From assembly GCF_040412425.1 (NCBI RefSeq), contig NC_089753.1, positions 37,527,913-37,591,912 on the forward strand: a DNA stretch of 64,000 nt, read 5' to 3'. The DNA comes from Macrobrachium rosenbergii. Taxonomy: Eukaryota; Arthropoda; Malacostraca; Decapoda; Palaemonidae. The position numbers and the translations under genes are program-made. Shown here piece by piece: positions 39,250 through 49,639 of this stretch. The notes below the pieces were generated by a model. The model made no database searches. It was given only the letters and a program-made list of their open reading frames with translations, and had not been told where the DNA came from. Positions within the stretch are counted from its first letter, which is position 1. Every line of letters begins with the position of its first letter.

Positions 39250-40592
39250 ATGGTGTTTTGAAATTAGAGGCTCCCCCTCTACAGCATAAACTAAATTTGA
39301 TATGGACAAAAACAAAAGTAATTCAGAACAGGTATTTATTTAAGTTTCTCTCTGAGTATTTAATATTTTGTGTGGCCTCCATCTGCCTGTACCACAGCCT
39401 GCATTCTTGAGGGGTATGATTTCAGCAAATCACAAAAAAGCTGAGACTCAAACTCCATTTCCCTGAGTATTTCGGTCACCTCTCTTCGCAGGTTGTCGGG
39501 GCTTGGTATACCATCATAGTTCACTGTGCGTGCTTCAACACAATCCTTTAAGATGCTACCAACGTTTTCACACGCATTAAGGGGAGCTGCCTGGAAATTC
39601 ACTTGTCGAGAAGAAATCGATACCACTGTTTCGAAGCAGCTCCTGTGTCTGAAGAGCCTTGAAACATGGTGCCTTATCATGCAAAAATGTGACTTCTTCA
39701 ACAGATAACACATTTTCAGGATCTTTGAGGAAAGGAAATATTCCACCAGTAAGCACAGTTTCTCTGAGGTATTCACCATTCCATGACTGTCCTTTTTCTT
39801 TGATGATCCACATTAACCGTCTGGCTGTGAAACAGAAAAATTTCACAACTTGGCGATAGCCCATGTCATCGCTGATATCATCCAACTTTGCAGTCCAAAT
39901 GATGTCATTTTTATGATTTGGCTTCCTGACTGTGTAAATGAAGAATTCATCTGATGCAGCAACATGGAGAAAGTTAGCTTCATCCCAATCTTTAAGAAAT
40001 GAACCACAAAACCATGCACGGTCTTCTCTCTGTTGCTGAGTGATGTTGGGCTTGCTGATAACATGAAATGGCTTGATACCAGATTTTTTCAACTTACGAT
40101 ATACAGCACTATAACTTCTCTTCTTTCCCCTTTTTGTTTCTAGTTCAAGCGCCAATTTACAAAAAGACTTTCTTGGTCTACCCACTGCCTCATCTATGAT
40201 GTTTTTTGACTCCTGTGAAAGGACTTCAGGCCTTCCAAGATTCTCACTCTTTTCACGATGAGTCATATGGATTTTTGTTCCAGTTTCTTTTAACAAAGGA
40301 TTCATCTCTTTTAATGTATTTAACTATCCAGGAACGTGAAATGAAGGATGCGCCAGCATCCCTGGTCTCTCTGAAGGTTATAGCCCAGATTCGGTCAATC
40401 CATCTGACTTCCTCCGAGTCGTTAGCCATGGCTGTATCTAACTCCGTCACTCAGTCTGAAAATGCAAGAAATGTAAAATGAAAAATAGCTTAATAGAAAC
40501 TTAAAATAATGTACTTGGAGATAGGCTATAGCAGAAAACTTCATAACTTTCCATTTGTTCTGTGGAGGGGGGCTCTAATTTCGAAACACCTG

Positions 40593-40593
<1 letters not shown>
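39250..40593 (-). mobile_element. Tc1/mariner-type element nested in a (TA)n tract
   Basis: The ends are inverted copies: on the left GGTGTTTTGAAATTAGAG (39252-39269), on the right, reverse strand, GGTGTTTCGAAATTAGAG (40573-40590). Both are followed by a C-run and then CTCYACAG. The element is flanked by TA on both sides and by long TA microsatellites, consistent with the TA target preference of the superfamily. It carries a broken transposase gene on the minus strand and is about 1.34 kb, the normal size for the group, so only point damage and small deletions separate it from a complete copy. Confidence 0.92.
39360..40429 (-). pseudogene. Tc1/mariner transposase, frameshifted
   Basis: The likely start is at 40429 (MANDSEEVRWIDRIW...), followed by a helix-turn-helix DNA-binding region ending in FVKRNWNKNPY. 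A frameshift near 40265 leads into the main frame (ENLGRPEVLSQ and onward), with a bipartite second HTH and the catalytic domain. The latter shows a first acidic motif in HVAASDEFFIYTVRKP and the second in FLHDKAPCFKALQ. A second break near 39580 shifts the frame after SEFPGSSP and removes the expected Asp of the SPD-L-N motif. The frame resumes with LNACENVGSILKDCVEA and ends GGHTKY. With the gap restored, the last acidic residue would be the Glu of CEN (about 37 residues after the second Asp) or the lost Asp. The protein is non-functional. Confidence 0.9.
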
Positions 40594-40668
<75 letters not shown>

Positions 40669-40675
40669 ACATATA

Positions 40676-40711
<36 letters not shown>

Positions 40712-40740
40712 TATACACATACATACATATATATATATAC
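40592..40740. repeat. (TA)n and TACA-type microsatellite, right flank of the mariner element
   Basis: TA dinucleotides (about 40593-40660) grade into TATG/TACA variants up to about 40740. Confidence 0.95.
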
Positions 40741-41616
40741 ATATGGGTTTACCTTTACTTGGTTTTTTGGCCTGTGTTTACTTTTGTAATCTGCTAAGTT
40801 TGCACACTGTCACTCTACGGAAACCTCACGAAGACACTGTGTACCATTGTCTACATTCCATGAGACCCTGAGGACACTGTGAATCAGTAACAATAAAAAT
40901 AATTTCGTTGTTTTTTGTGTGCTCGTCTCTTTCAATATTTGGAGTTGGAAATATCTTCAGCATGCTGGGATTTGCCCTTATCTTTTTCTTTTCCAAGCTT
41001 CTAACATAATTTACGTCTATCCCAATGCCAAAAAATGCTATACAGGAACTAGCTATTCCCTGTTCCAAGCATGAGCTGAACAGGAAGACTCAGTGTCTTT
41101 CCTCAGGTTAAAAACATAAACAAGTTAATGAGACTGTATTATGCAAGAGGAACGAGTCACAAGTTAATGAGACTGTACTATGCAAGAGGAACAAGTCACG
41201 ATGAGGCCCGTGAGCCACACGATTGAGTAAATGCCTCTTCACGAAAACATCACATGTTACCCACCTACGAGTACAATACTTTTCTTATCATCAATCATAT
41301 ACTTCTAAGTAGTGTAATGACCACTAATACCAAGATTAAAGATTGCGTCTCCTTAACTTAACCCATATTACTCTTGTTCACGAAATAACGTTCTTGAACA
41401 GGAAGAAGTAAATATATATCACTTTTGTTTAACTTATCCTATAGTCCCTTTCTCGACAACATACAGTACATCCGAATTATAAATTAAGTAAAGGGACCCC
41501 GAAATAAAAGCGTAGGAATCGATTCAACTTTAACTATCTGTTACGTCATGAATAAACCTTATCCCTTATTGATTTTTTCAAAAAATTAAACATCCAAAAC
41601 TGAAAAAAGAAGCAAA
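40741..41616. other. intergenic DNA with a 50-bp tandem duplication
   Basis: The phrase GTTAATGAGACTGTATTATG is repeated at about 41123 and 41164, forming two adjacent copies of roughly 41 bp with small differences. Nothing else is recognised. Confidence 0.6.
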
Positions 41617-42168
41617 TTGAATCCCAAAATAAATCTCCTTGGCCTTGACTATAGGGATTATGAGAAGAAGAAGAAGAAGAAGAAGAAGAAGAAGAAGAAG
41701 AAGAAGAAGAAGAAGAAGAAGAAGAAGAAGAAGAAGAAGAAGACGTGTCTTGTTACGAAATTAGCCAGGATATTCCAGGTCCTGGCCAGGATATTGAATA
41801 GGCAAATACATCTGGGAATAATAAATGGAACCCTTCGACCTTTACACTTCACATCTATTTCTGCGCTATTCCATTTCGCAAGGAAATGGCTGCAATATTG
41901 GACAGCTTTTTATAGAAGCCTTCTTAAAATACCTCAGGTGGCAGAAGAGCAGACGCGTCTTATTGATCATATTATTCGGGGGCCACAAAGGTGGAATTCG
42001 GATTTTAAAGTTGTTTTCACAGAAGGCCGTTGTGACTGGGAACCTCATGCGTCAAACAGCCCATGCCTGATGGAGACAGGAAAAAAGGGTCTGTTTTTTT
42101 ATGAAGGCCGTTGGGACGAGCAACCAAATGCCGTCATCTATATAGTCAAGCTGATGAATGAATTCTGA
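41617..42168 (+). other. long open frame behind an (AAG)n tract, unknown
   Basis: This is the longest open frame in the window that is not mostly microsatellite on one side. It starts before an (AAG)n tract at 41663-41742 that would encode poly-Lys and then stays open for about 140 codons to a stop at 42166. The non-repeat part (for example QVAEEQTRLIDHIIRGPQRW) matches no domain I know. Chance cannot be excluded, and the poly-Lys start argues against a normal gene. No splice sites or promoter are obvious. Confidence 0.2.
41663..41742. repeat. (AAG)n microsatellite
   Basis: About 80 bp of uninterrupted AAG triplets, the only long AAG tract in the window. Confidence 0.97.
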
Positions 42169-42897
42169 GGCCCATGGGAAAGTAAGTATTATGGGGATGG
42201 GGGAAAACAGAGGGGTAAAGAATTCATGATCTTAACAGTAGAGGAAAAATAAAACATCCACCGAACAGGGTAAATCGCTGTGGCTCACAAAAAAGTCACT
42301 TCTAAAATTCTATGTAGTTACTTTTATGTAAGTTTTCTACTTTTTATTTATTCTTCTACTCTCGCTTCTCACTGTTAGTTAGTCAAGTAAATAATATTTC
42401 TGGCTTTAAAAGAATATGGGCCCATTACTGCTACTAATTACCATCTTTACAGACGCCTTCCTAAAATACCACAGTAAACACAAGTCCCAGCGCCGCATCG
42501 ATCAAGTCACGGTTAATTCTAAAAGCTAAATTAACGAAAGTATACCACCTTCAGGGACGCCGTCAGGAAGAAAATAGCCGTAAGTAAATTTGCCATCAGT
42601 GCCACATTTAGCCTTCGATGACTTCTCCATCGCAGAGCTATTTTTAGCTTCTTTTATTGGCCAATCAATGACCAGGAAATGAAGGTTTATTGGCGCTGGG
42701 GGAGACAGTTGGGCGAACTGTACTTGCCTAGAACTGACCAGAAAAGCAACAGTAATGATCGCAAATAACAGATCTTGTGGGATTTCATGAGGCCGATCGG
42801 AGAGGGGAATTGCGCTGGGGAATTTCTGCTGATCTTGACCAAATCGAAGATTTCTGACGCTATTTTCCTCCTCCTCCTCCTCCTCCTCATTATTATT

Positions 42898-42960
<63 letters not shown>

Positions 42961-43500
42961 TTAAACTAAAAAAATAAAAGTGAGAAACGCAATCAAATTT
43001 ATAACGCAAAGACCCCCAAGAATATGAAAACTGCACAGAAGAGATGAAATTTTTAAAATGCAGAAAAATTAAAAACTTTAAAAACTAAACTTTAAAACGG
43101 AAAGCAAAGGAGCAAAATCACAAGAGAAACAACAAATTCAAAACAATACAACGAAATAAGAAATATAACAAAAGGATAAATCCATAAAATAAAAACATAA
43201 CATTGAGTAACATGCTAACGAGTGAATAAATAGTAGCAACGGCAGCAGTAAATGCCACACTAACACAAAACAAAACAGGAAAACAATAATTACAGTTAGA
43301 AAAATATACATACGATCCCACAAACCACTTCCCTAATAGCGTATAAAAATAATAACAATAATCAGCAGCAATAACTGACGCAACAACAGTAACAAAAACA
43401 ACAACACTGAGAGCCAAGAAACAACACTGGTGAGCCTCCTCCCTCCCTCCCTCAGCCCAGGTCAACAGACCCAGATGCAAATCGCCAGATATATTTCAAG
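42169..43500. other. intergenic DNA with a (TCC)n/(ATT)n compound tract
   Basis: A short CTC/TCC tract at 42868-42888 passes directly into (ATT)n to 42961. Downstream, 42965-43430 is unusually A-rich on the plus strand. No gene is recognised. Confidence 0.6.
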
Positions 43501-43504
43501 AGCT

Positions 43505-43602
43505 CGACTTCAGAAAAAAAGAAGACGCTTCAAGACCGATTTTTTCCTTTTAAATAATCAATCGCCGGCGTGATTTATTTCACGGGGCAGCCGCTAATCT
43601 GC

Positions 43603-43661
<59 letters not shown>

Positions 43662-43755
43662 ATAAATAAAAAAAGAAGACGTTTTAAGAACGATTTTTCC
43701 TTTTAAATAATCAATCGCCGGCGTGATTTATTTCACGGGGCAGCCGCCAATCTGC

Positions 43756-43827
<72 letters not shown>

Positions 43828-43917
43828 AATAGAAAAGAAAGCGTTTTAAGAACGATTTTTTCTTTTAAATAATCAATATCCAGCGTGATTTATTTCACAG
43901 GGCAGCCGCTAATCTGC

Positions 43918-43997
<80 letters not shown>

Positions 43998-44095
43998 CAT
44001 CAATAAAAAAAAGAAGACTTTTAAGAACGATTTTTCCTTTTAAATAATCAATCGCCAGCGTGATTTATTTCATGGGGCAGCCTAATCCGCATAAA

Positions 44096-44168
<73 letters not shown>

Positions 44169-44257
44169 AATAAAAAAGAAGACTTTTAAGAAAGATTTTT
44201 CCTTTTAAATAATCAATCGCCAGCGTGATTTATTTCACGGGCCAGCCACCAATCTGC

Positions 44258-44319
<62 letters not shown>

Positions 44320-44407
44320 AAATAAAAAAGGAAACGTTTTACGAACGATTTTTTCTTTTAAATAATCAATCGCCAGCGTGATTTATTTCACGGGGCAGCC
44401 GCCAGTC

Positions 44408-44465
<58 letters not shown>

Positions 44466-44632
44466 ATAAATAAAAAAAGAAGACGTTTTAAGAACGATTT
44501 TTCCTTTCAAATAATCAATCGCCAGCGTGATTTATTTCACGGGGCAGCCGCCAATCTGCATAGCGAGAGAGTTAGAGAGAAGAGAGAGAAAGAGAGGGAG
44601 GGAGAGAGAGAGAGCGAGAGAGAGAGAATAAA
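43505..44632. repeat. seven-copy compound satellite with internal (GA)n
   Basis: A conserved block of about 95-100 bp (AGACGTTTTAAGAACGATTTT, then TTTTAAATAATCAATCGCC, GTGATTTATTTCACGGGGCA, CCGCCAATCTGCATA) is repeated seven times. Starts of the AAATAATCAAT motif are near 43552, 43705, 43866, 44041, 44204, 44356 and 44508. Each block is followed by a (GA)n tract of variable length (about 50-80 bp), so the period is 150-175 bp. The first block is partial upstream and the last GA tract is degenerate (44565-44627). Each block includes the inverted motif GTGATTTATTTCAC. Confidence 0.95.
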
Positions 44633-44834
44633 TGCACGCTGTCAGCGCAATGAGAAATGTCTTTATAAATAAACATTCAATAACTGAAACGAGAACAAAG
44701 GAGGTTCTCCGGAGATCTGGAGCAGAGTTCATTTGCGAGATTTGTAATCTGCGCAGCGCCGTCTTTCAATTTCGCCACACCGAGAGCTCGTTAGCGCAGA
44801 ATGCATCCGCTGATACCTATCTAAATTAAGATGG

Positions 44835-44925
44835 ATCTGTCCCGCTGATAGAAGCACTGGCCTGAAACCGGAGTAGGCCTTTCGGAATTAGGGGTTCGAA
44901 ATCTTCAGTTGCTGTCATTCTCTTC
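44835..44925 (+). repeat. tRNA-like sequence, probable SINE head
   Basis: A GGGGTTCGAAATC (about 44892-44904) matches the B box of tRNA promoters. An upstream GATAGAAGCACTGG lies at an A-box-like distance. No full cloverleaf or anticodon stem can be drawn with confidence, and the downstream DNA differs from the SINE at 6202. It may be a decayed tRNA gene or a second SINE family. Confidence 0.4.
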
Positions 44926-44989
44926 AATGAATAAGTGCCGGAGAAAACTGCAGTAAAATATTACGAATAACTTTATGTATAACTTGTAA

Positions 44990-45404
44990 GATTTTCGCTC
45001 CTGGTGAGCTTAAGTTTAATAATAAACAGGACAGCAAGAGGACCAGAAATCATGTCTTCTTTTTATTTACGCCAACGTTTCGGGAATCCTTTCCCATCAT
45101 CACCAATACAAACAGAATTAATTTTTACAATATTAAAAAGTATGCTAAAATAAGCTAACAATTATAAGAAATTGTTTCATAATATAGCGGTCGTTAAGCT
45201 AAAAGTAAAATAAAAACTACAAAGTGATTTGAAGCTAAAAGTAAATTAAAAATATACATAATTAAGTGAAATAAGATAAAAATAAAAATAAAAATTAAAA
45301 AAAATTACAAAAGGAAAGAGTTTTGTAGAACTTACTGTTAAGAGGTTTGGCTGTTAACTGATAAAGAACAGAACAGTCAGAGACGATGTCAGAGAGAAAA
45401 AAAA

Positions 45405-45445
<41 letters not shown>

Positions 45446-46080
45446 TGTGTAATAGGCAATTAGGCAATATTTAATGGCAAAGAAGTAGTTTGGTTGTTTA
45501 AGGAAAGCGACAGTTTCTTGATGTAAAGAGATTCTAAAAGAAGGAGCGAAAGGCAATCTGTAGTTTGACAAAGTGTTTTGAAATTATTGTATACATATAA
45601 CGCCAGTTATACATGAGTTTGAATGGTTCCTTATGGCAGAAAGTTCTTTTGATTTTAAAATGCAGCCAGTGCGATAACTGACACCTTTATGGAAATCGAT
45701 CCGGACTTTCAGTAAGCGCCGGGTAGATCCGACGTAATTTCCAACTTTACATTTTGGAAAAGTATATACTCATAAACAACGAAAGAACACATCAACTCCG
45801 GACGGGTGCCTTTGAATTTAAAAATTCTGCTTATTGTTAAAGGGTTTTTGAACACAAACTTGAAATTAACAAAGGGTACCGACGTAATTTCCAACTTTAC
45901 ATTTTGGAGAAGTATATACTCATAAACAACAAAAGAACACAACAACTCCGGACGGGTGCCTTTGAATTTAAAAATTCAGCTTATTGTTAAAGGGTTTTTT
46001 AACATAAACTTGAAATTAACAAAGGGTATAAGGTGCTTAGGGTTATTGTCAGTTCACGCCTAAAAGGCTGCATTTTTTAC
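44990..46080 (-). mobile_element. Penelope-like retroelement remnant (3' part)
   Basis: On the minus strand from about 46075 the frames give the C-terminus of a Penelope-like element protein. They read NPLTISRIFKFKGTRPEL, then SFVVYEYI..., a GIY-YIG-type stretch with a scrambled 'GSTRRLLKVRID' region near 45690-45730, then the closing LLLLESLYIKKL and LNNQTTSLPLNIA before a stop at 45460-45462. Downstream, a GATTCCCGAAACGTTGGCG phrase (complement of 45073-45092) is typical of the 3' region of such elements. The reverse transcriptase itself is absent. A (GA)n tract at 45407-45443 sits in the 3' part. Confidence 0.7.
45731..46028. repeat. tandem duplication inside the Penelope-like remnant
   Basis: Two adjacent copies of about 150 bp, each starting GACGTAATTTCCAACTTTAC (45731 and 45882) and ending AAACTTGAAATTAACAAAGG. 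They differ at only a few bases. The duplicated part encodes the region before the GIY-YIG motif. Confidence 0.93.
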
Positions 46081-46084
46081 ATAT

Positions 46085-46283
<199 letters not shown>

Positions 46284-46299
46284 TGTATATATAGAAACT

Positions 46300-47040
46300 G
46301 GTTATAACTTTAGTATAAAACTGCTGATGTTTACTGATGATAAAGTAATGGTTGGGGATAACGAAGAAAAATGCCGGACATAGTGGGAGTTGGAAAGGGG
46401 TTAGAAAAGAAAAGAAAAGAATATAAGGCTGTAAGGGTAAATGGAAACCAGAAAGATAGAACATTTAATGTGAACATGGATGGGGGAAGAAATAGAGCGG
46501 TTGATACACGTAAGGATTTAAATGTAAATGTAGCAGGTAATGGTGGAACAAAAGATGAGCCAAAGAAACAAGGAAGGAAGGTAGCCGGGTATGGACGCGA
46601 GATCTGGAAGAGACTGGGAGTGATTATGGAAGCTAACGGATGTATGTGCGAAGGGATTGTTGAGCCAACTATACTTCATGGGAGAAGTGAGGATGTTGAA
46701 TTCGAATGAAAGTTAAATTTCAGATTTTGAGACCAATTATTTGTAAAGACTATGTGGCATAAGAAAAAAACATTAATGATAAATGTGGGGATACACAGAA
46801 GAAGCAGTAAAAAGGATAGCCTACCTAAATGGGTGGATAACTGCTGTGAAGTGGTTTGGCAATGTGGAAAGAATGGAGGACGACAGGTTAGTGACTGTGT
46901 GCATACTTCGAAAATATTCTTAGGGAGGAGAAGACGACCTAAAAAAGGCTGGATATATGGAATACAAGAGGTAATGGGGAGGAAGGGCTTTAATATCGAG
47001 GGAACATGAGAGTGCATGCTAGGCAGAAGCGAGTGATGCA
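46300..47040 (+). pseudogene. non-LTR retrotransposon reverse transcriptase C-terminal half, decayed
   Basis: The plus-strand reading starts at the catalytic region: [17 protein letters not shown] corresponds to the (F/Y)xDD motif C of the palm domain, here FTDD. Next come VNMDGGR, a thumb region, and GREIWKRLGVIMEANG followed by GIVEPTILHGRSE, which matches 'YEGIVVPTLLYGSE' of related LINEs. The C-terminal block WFGNVERMEDDRLV and RRRRPKKGWIYGIQEVMGRK follows after frame changes. It is the same family as the fragment at 16440. Stops and frameshifts make it inactive. Confidence 0.8.
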
Positions 47041-47555
47041 GAGTGTGTAGGGGCATTTCTCACACTGCTGATGAGTCTTATGTATAAGTGTACGAAGATA
47101 AGCAAGAGGTGTACGCAGTTGAGAAAGAGAGAGGGGGATGAGGATTATCAGAAGGAGGAATATGAGGAAAATGAACAAAAAGAGGCGGGGGGGGGGAGAA
47201 GAAAAAAAGAGTAGGAGTAACAGAAAAGTTGAACATTGAGAGGATAGAGGAGTAGCAGGATAAGGAAGCGGTATAATAATAGTAGTAGCTGAAAGAGTAG
47301 TAGTAGGGAGGAGGAAGAGGAGGAGGAAGAAGGGTGAGAACTGCAGTAGTAGGGGGAGGGGAAAAATGAAAGCGTAGTTGTATGTGGCAGAGTGGGAGGC
47401 GGAACATCAGTCGTCAAAGTAGGAGTATGAATGGGAGGAGAAGCTGGAAGAATACCACCAGTAGGAGGAGGCCAAGAACGAAACGTGGGAGGAAAAATCA
47501 GAAAAGGGAAAAATGCGAGACCACGGAATTACACCTGGGATAAAAGGGGAGAGAA
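47041..47555. other. purine-rich intergenic DNA
   Basis: The plus strand is strongly G/A-rich (GAGGAAGAGGAGG phrases, a G9 run near 47187), giving long but meaningless open frames on the other strand. Not a simple microsatellite. It may be a decayed GA/GGA tract. Confidence 0.6.
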
Positions 47556-47574
47556 CAAAATGGTCCGCGTGGGA

Positions 47575-47790
47575 GTGTAGGAGAAAGGATCGGCGTGCGC
47601 GGGCGGGCGGGCAGGATTGGATATAAACCAGGTCGCCTGTCACCCCTCCTAATAGTTTCCGCTCACGGCCTCCGGGACAAGGAGTGAGTGCCACCGGCCA
47701 CAGCGTCCTCCTCAGAGTCCCAGACGCATCCGGTACGCAATCTTACCAAGACGGATAACGCGCGCGCGTTTACGTCAGGAGGAGAGTAGC
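47575..47790 (+). promoter_or_regulatory. candidate promoter: GC boxes, TATA box, CpG-rich leader
   Basis: A GGGCGGGCGGGC run (47600-47612) lies directly upstream of ATATAAA (47621-47627). The following 150 bp are CpG-rich (GGCCTCCGGGACAAGG, ACGCGCGCGCGTTTACG), in contrast to the AT-rich surroundings. This is the classical order of a TATA promoter, and transcription would start near 47650-47656. No coding exon with a recognisable product follows. A GTAAAG donor-like site occurs near 48691. The call is by composition and motif order only. Confidence 0.4.
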
Positions 47791-49031
47791 AGTCTTGAAC
47801 TTTTTCCGAAGTTTCAACACAATGTAGCCAAGTGAAAAAGTTAGTCCTGACTAACACTGAGGATTCATCTAGTAATACAGCCTCTTTTCTGATGTCAAAA
47901 TAAAAGAAGAATAATAGTAGATTACTATAACGATACCATACTTGAATGCCCTCCAGACCTTGAAAACGTCAAATACTTCTTCAACGATTTGAATTCAACA
48001 AAAACAACGAGTACACTGAATGATATAATAAATACAACTCGCTTCGTCACACGCACTCAACGGAAATCCAGAACATCTGATGAAATTCCTGGAAAAGAAA
48101 GTAAGATTAATTCATTCAGCCAACTATTTCTGAATTTAAGGTAGAATAAGAAAGCAACTGAACTCTGAAGATACCTGCTGAATTCTGGATACCGGAAAGT
48201 AAACATCAAGATACAATTTCAGATTTAGCTCCATTCTATCTGCTTGGTGAAATTCCGGGGAGCCTACAAAACTTCCGCAAGCACGAAGGCATGGTCCATT
48301 CTGTATGGTAAATCCACACCAAATTGCACGCGTGACGCTTAGCAACAAGAATCCGCACCTCGCCATTCTATTTGGCAAGACTTTCGAGGCCAGAGAATTA
48401 ACCAAATTAGAAAATCAGGGATGTGAGCTTCAGTTTTTCAACTAGACAACATTTCAGGCCTTCCGCGGGCAAAGAAAGTTAGGTAAAAATGAATTCGATC
48501 CACTAAATCATACAGCTACCAAATGACACTGAGCATCAACTGAGTTATAAAGGTGACAGCATTCTACCTCTTCCCAGAAGCTCTACAGAACCTTTCAGCA
48601 GGAGCAGGAAAAGTTCTGAGAATCTGATCTTGAAATCTTCCTGAATTTCTCCAGTCTGCTACGCCCGAAACCCTTTCGCTTGCAAGCAAGGTAAAGATTT
48701 GAATTTGTACGTTTTATTAAAGATGAATGATATTTTGCTACATAAAACTAACATTCTTTAAAAGTCATTTGAATTATATAATTATTAGAGTAAAATTTCT
48801 TACAGTTCAATTAACTGTATAAAAGACAAATTTAGTATTTATATATAGAAAAAATTAATCATATGTGATAAATCTCGAAAATACAAATTTCATCTTTATA
48901 ATTATTATGGCATGTACTCTATAAAACTTCATTGCCAATGCAAATTATATATAATGAGGCATAATTATAGTTAATGTATCTTTAAGAAATTTATATATAC
49001 AGTATATGTGTGTGTGTTATATGTCTATGTA

Positions 49032-49073
<42 letters not shown>

Positions 49074-49210
49074 TTGAGCGTGTGTTGCTGTATTGTTCAA
49101 GACAAATTTCATTTCTCAGTAGTGAATAATTTATAAAACTTCGTTCTCAATATGTAATATCCTTATTTAAGCGTACTATATGCACACACACGCGCGTATC
49201 GTATATATAT
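47791..49210. other. intergenic DNA, possible leader then AT-rich
   Basis: Bases up to about 48690 could be the untranslated first exon of the candidate promoter, but no long frame or conserved protein is present. After 48700 the DNA is AT-rich, with a (GT)n tract at 49034-49065. Confidence 0.4.
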
Positions 49211-49211
49211 G

Positions 49212-49589
<378 letters not shown>

Positions 49590-49639
49590 ATTTGCTGACC
49601 ATTCTCCATCTGTTTAAATGTAGCCTACAAGCTCGTAAG

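Noticed and set aside
44848..44880. Hammerhead-like CTGATAG...GAAAC near the Penelope-like remnant
   Set aside because: The core does not match CTGANGA and the expected three stems cannot be drawn. The nearby GGTTCGAAATC fits a tRNA-like B box better.
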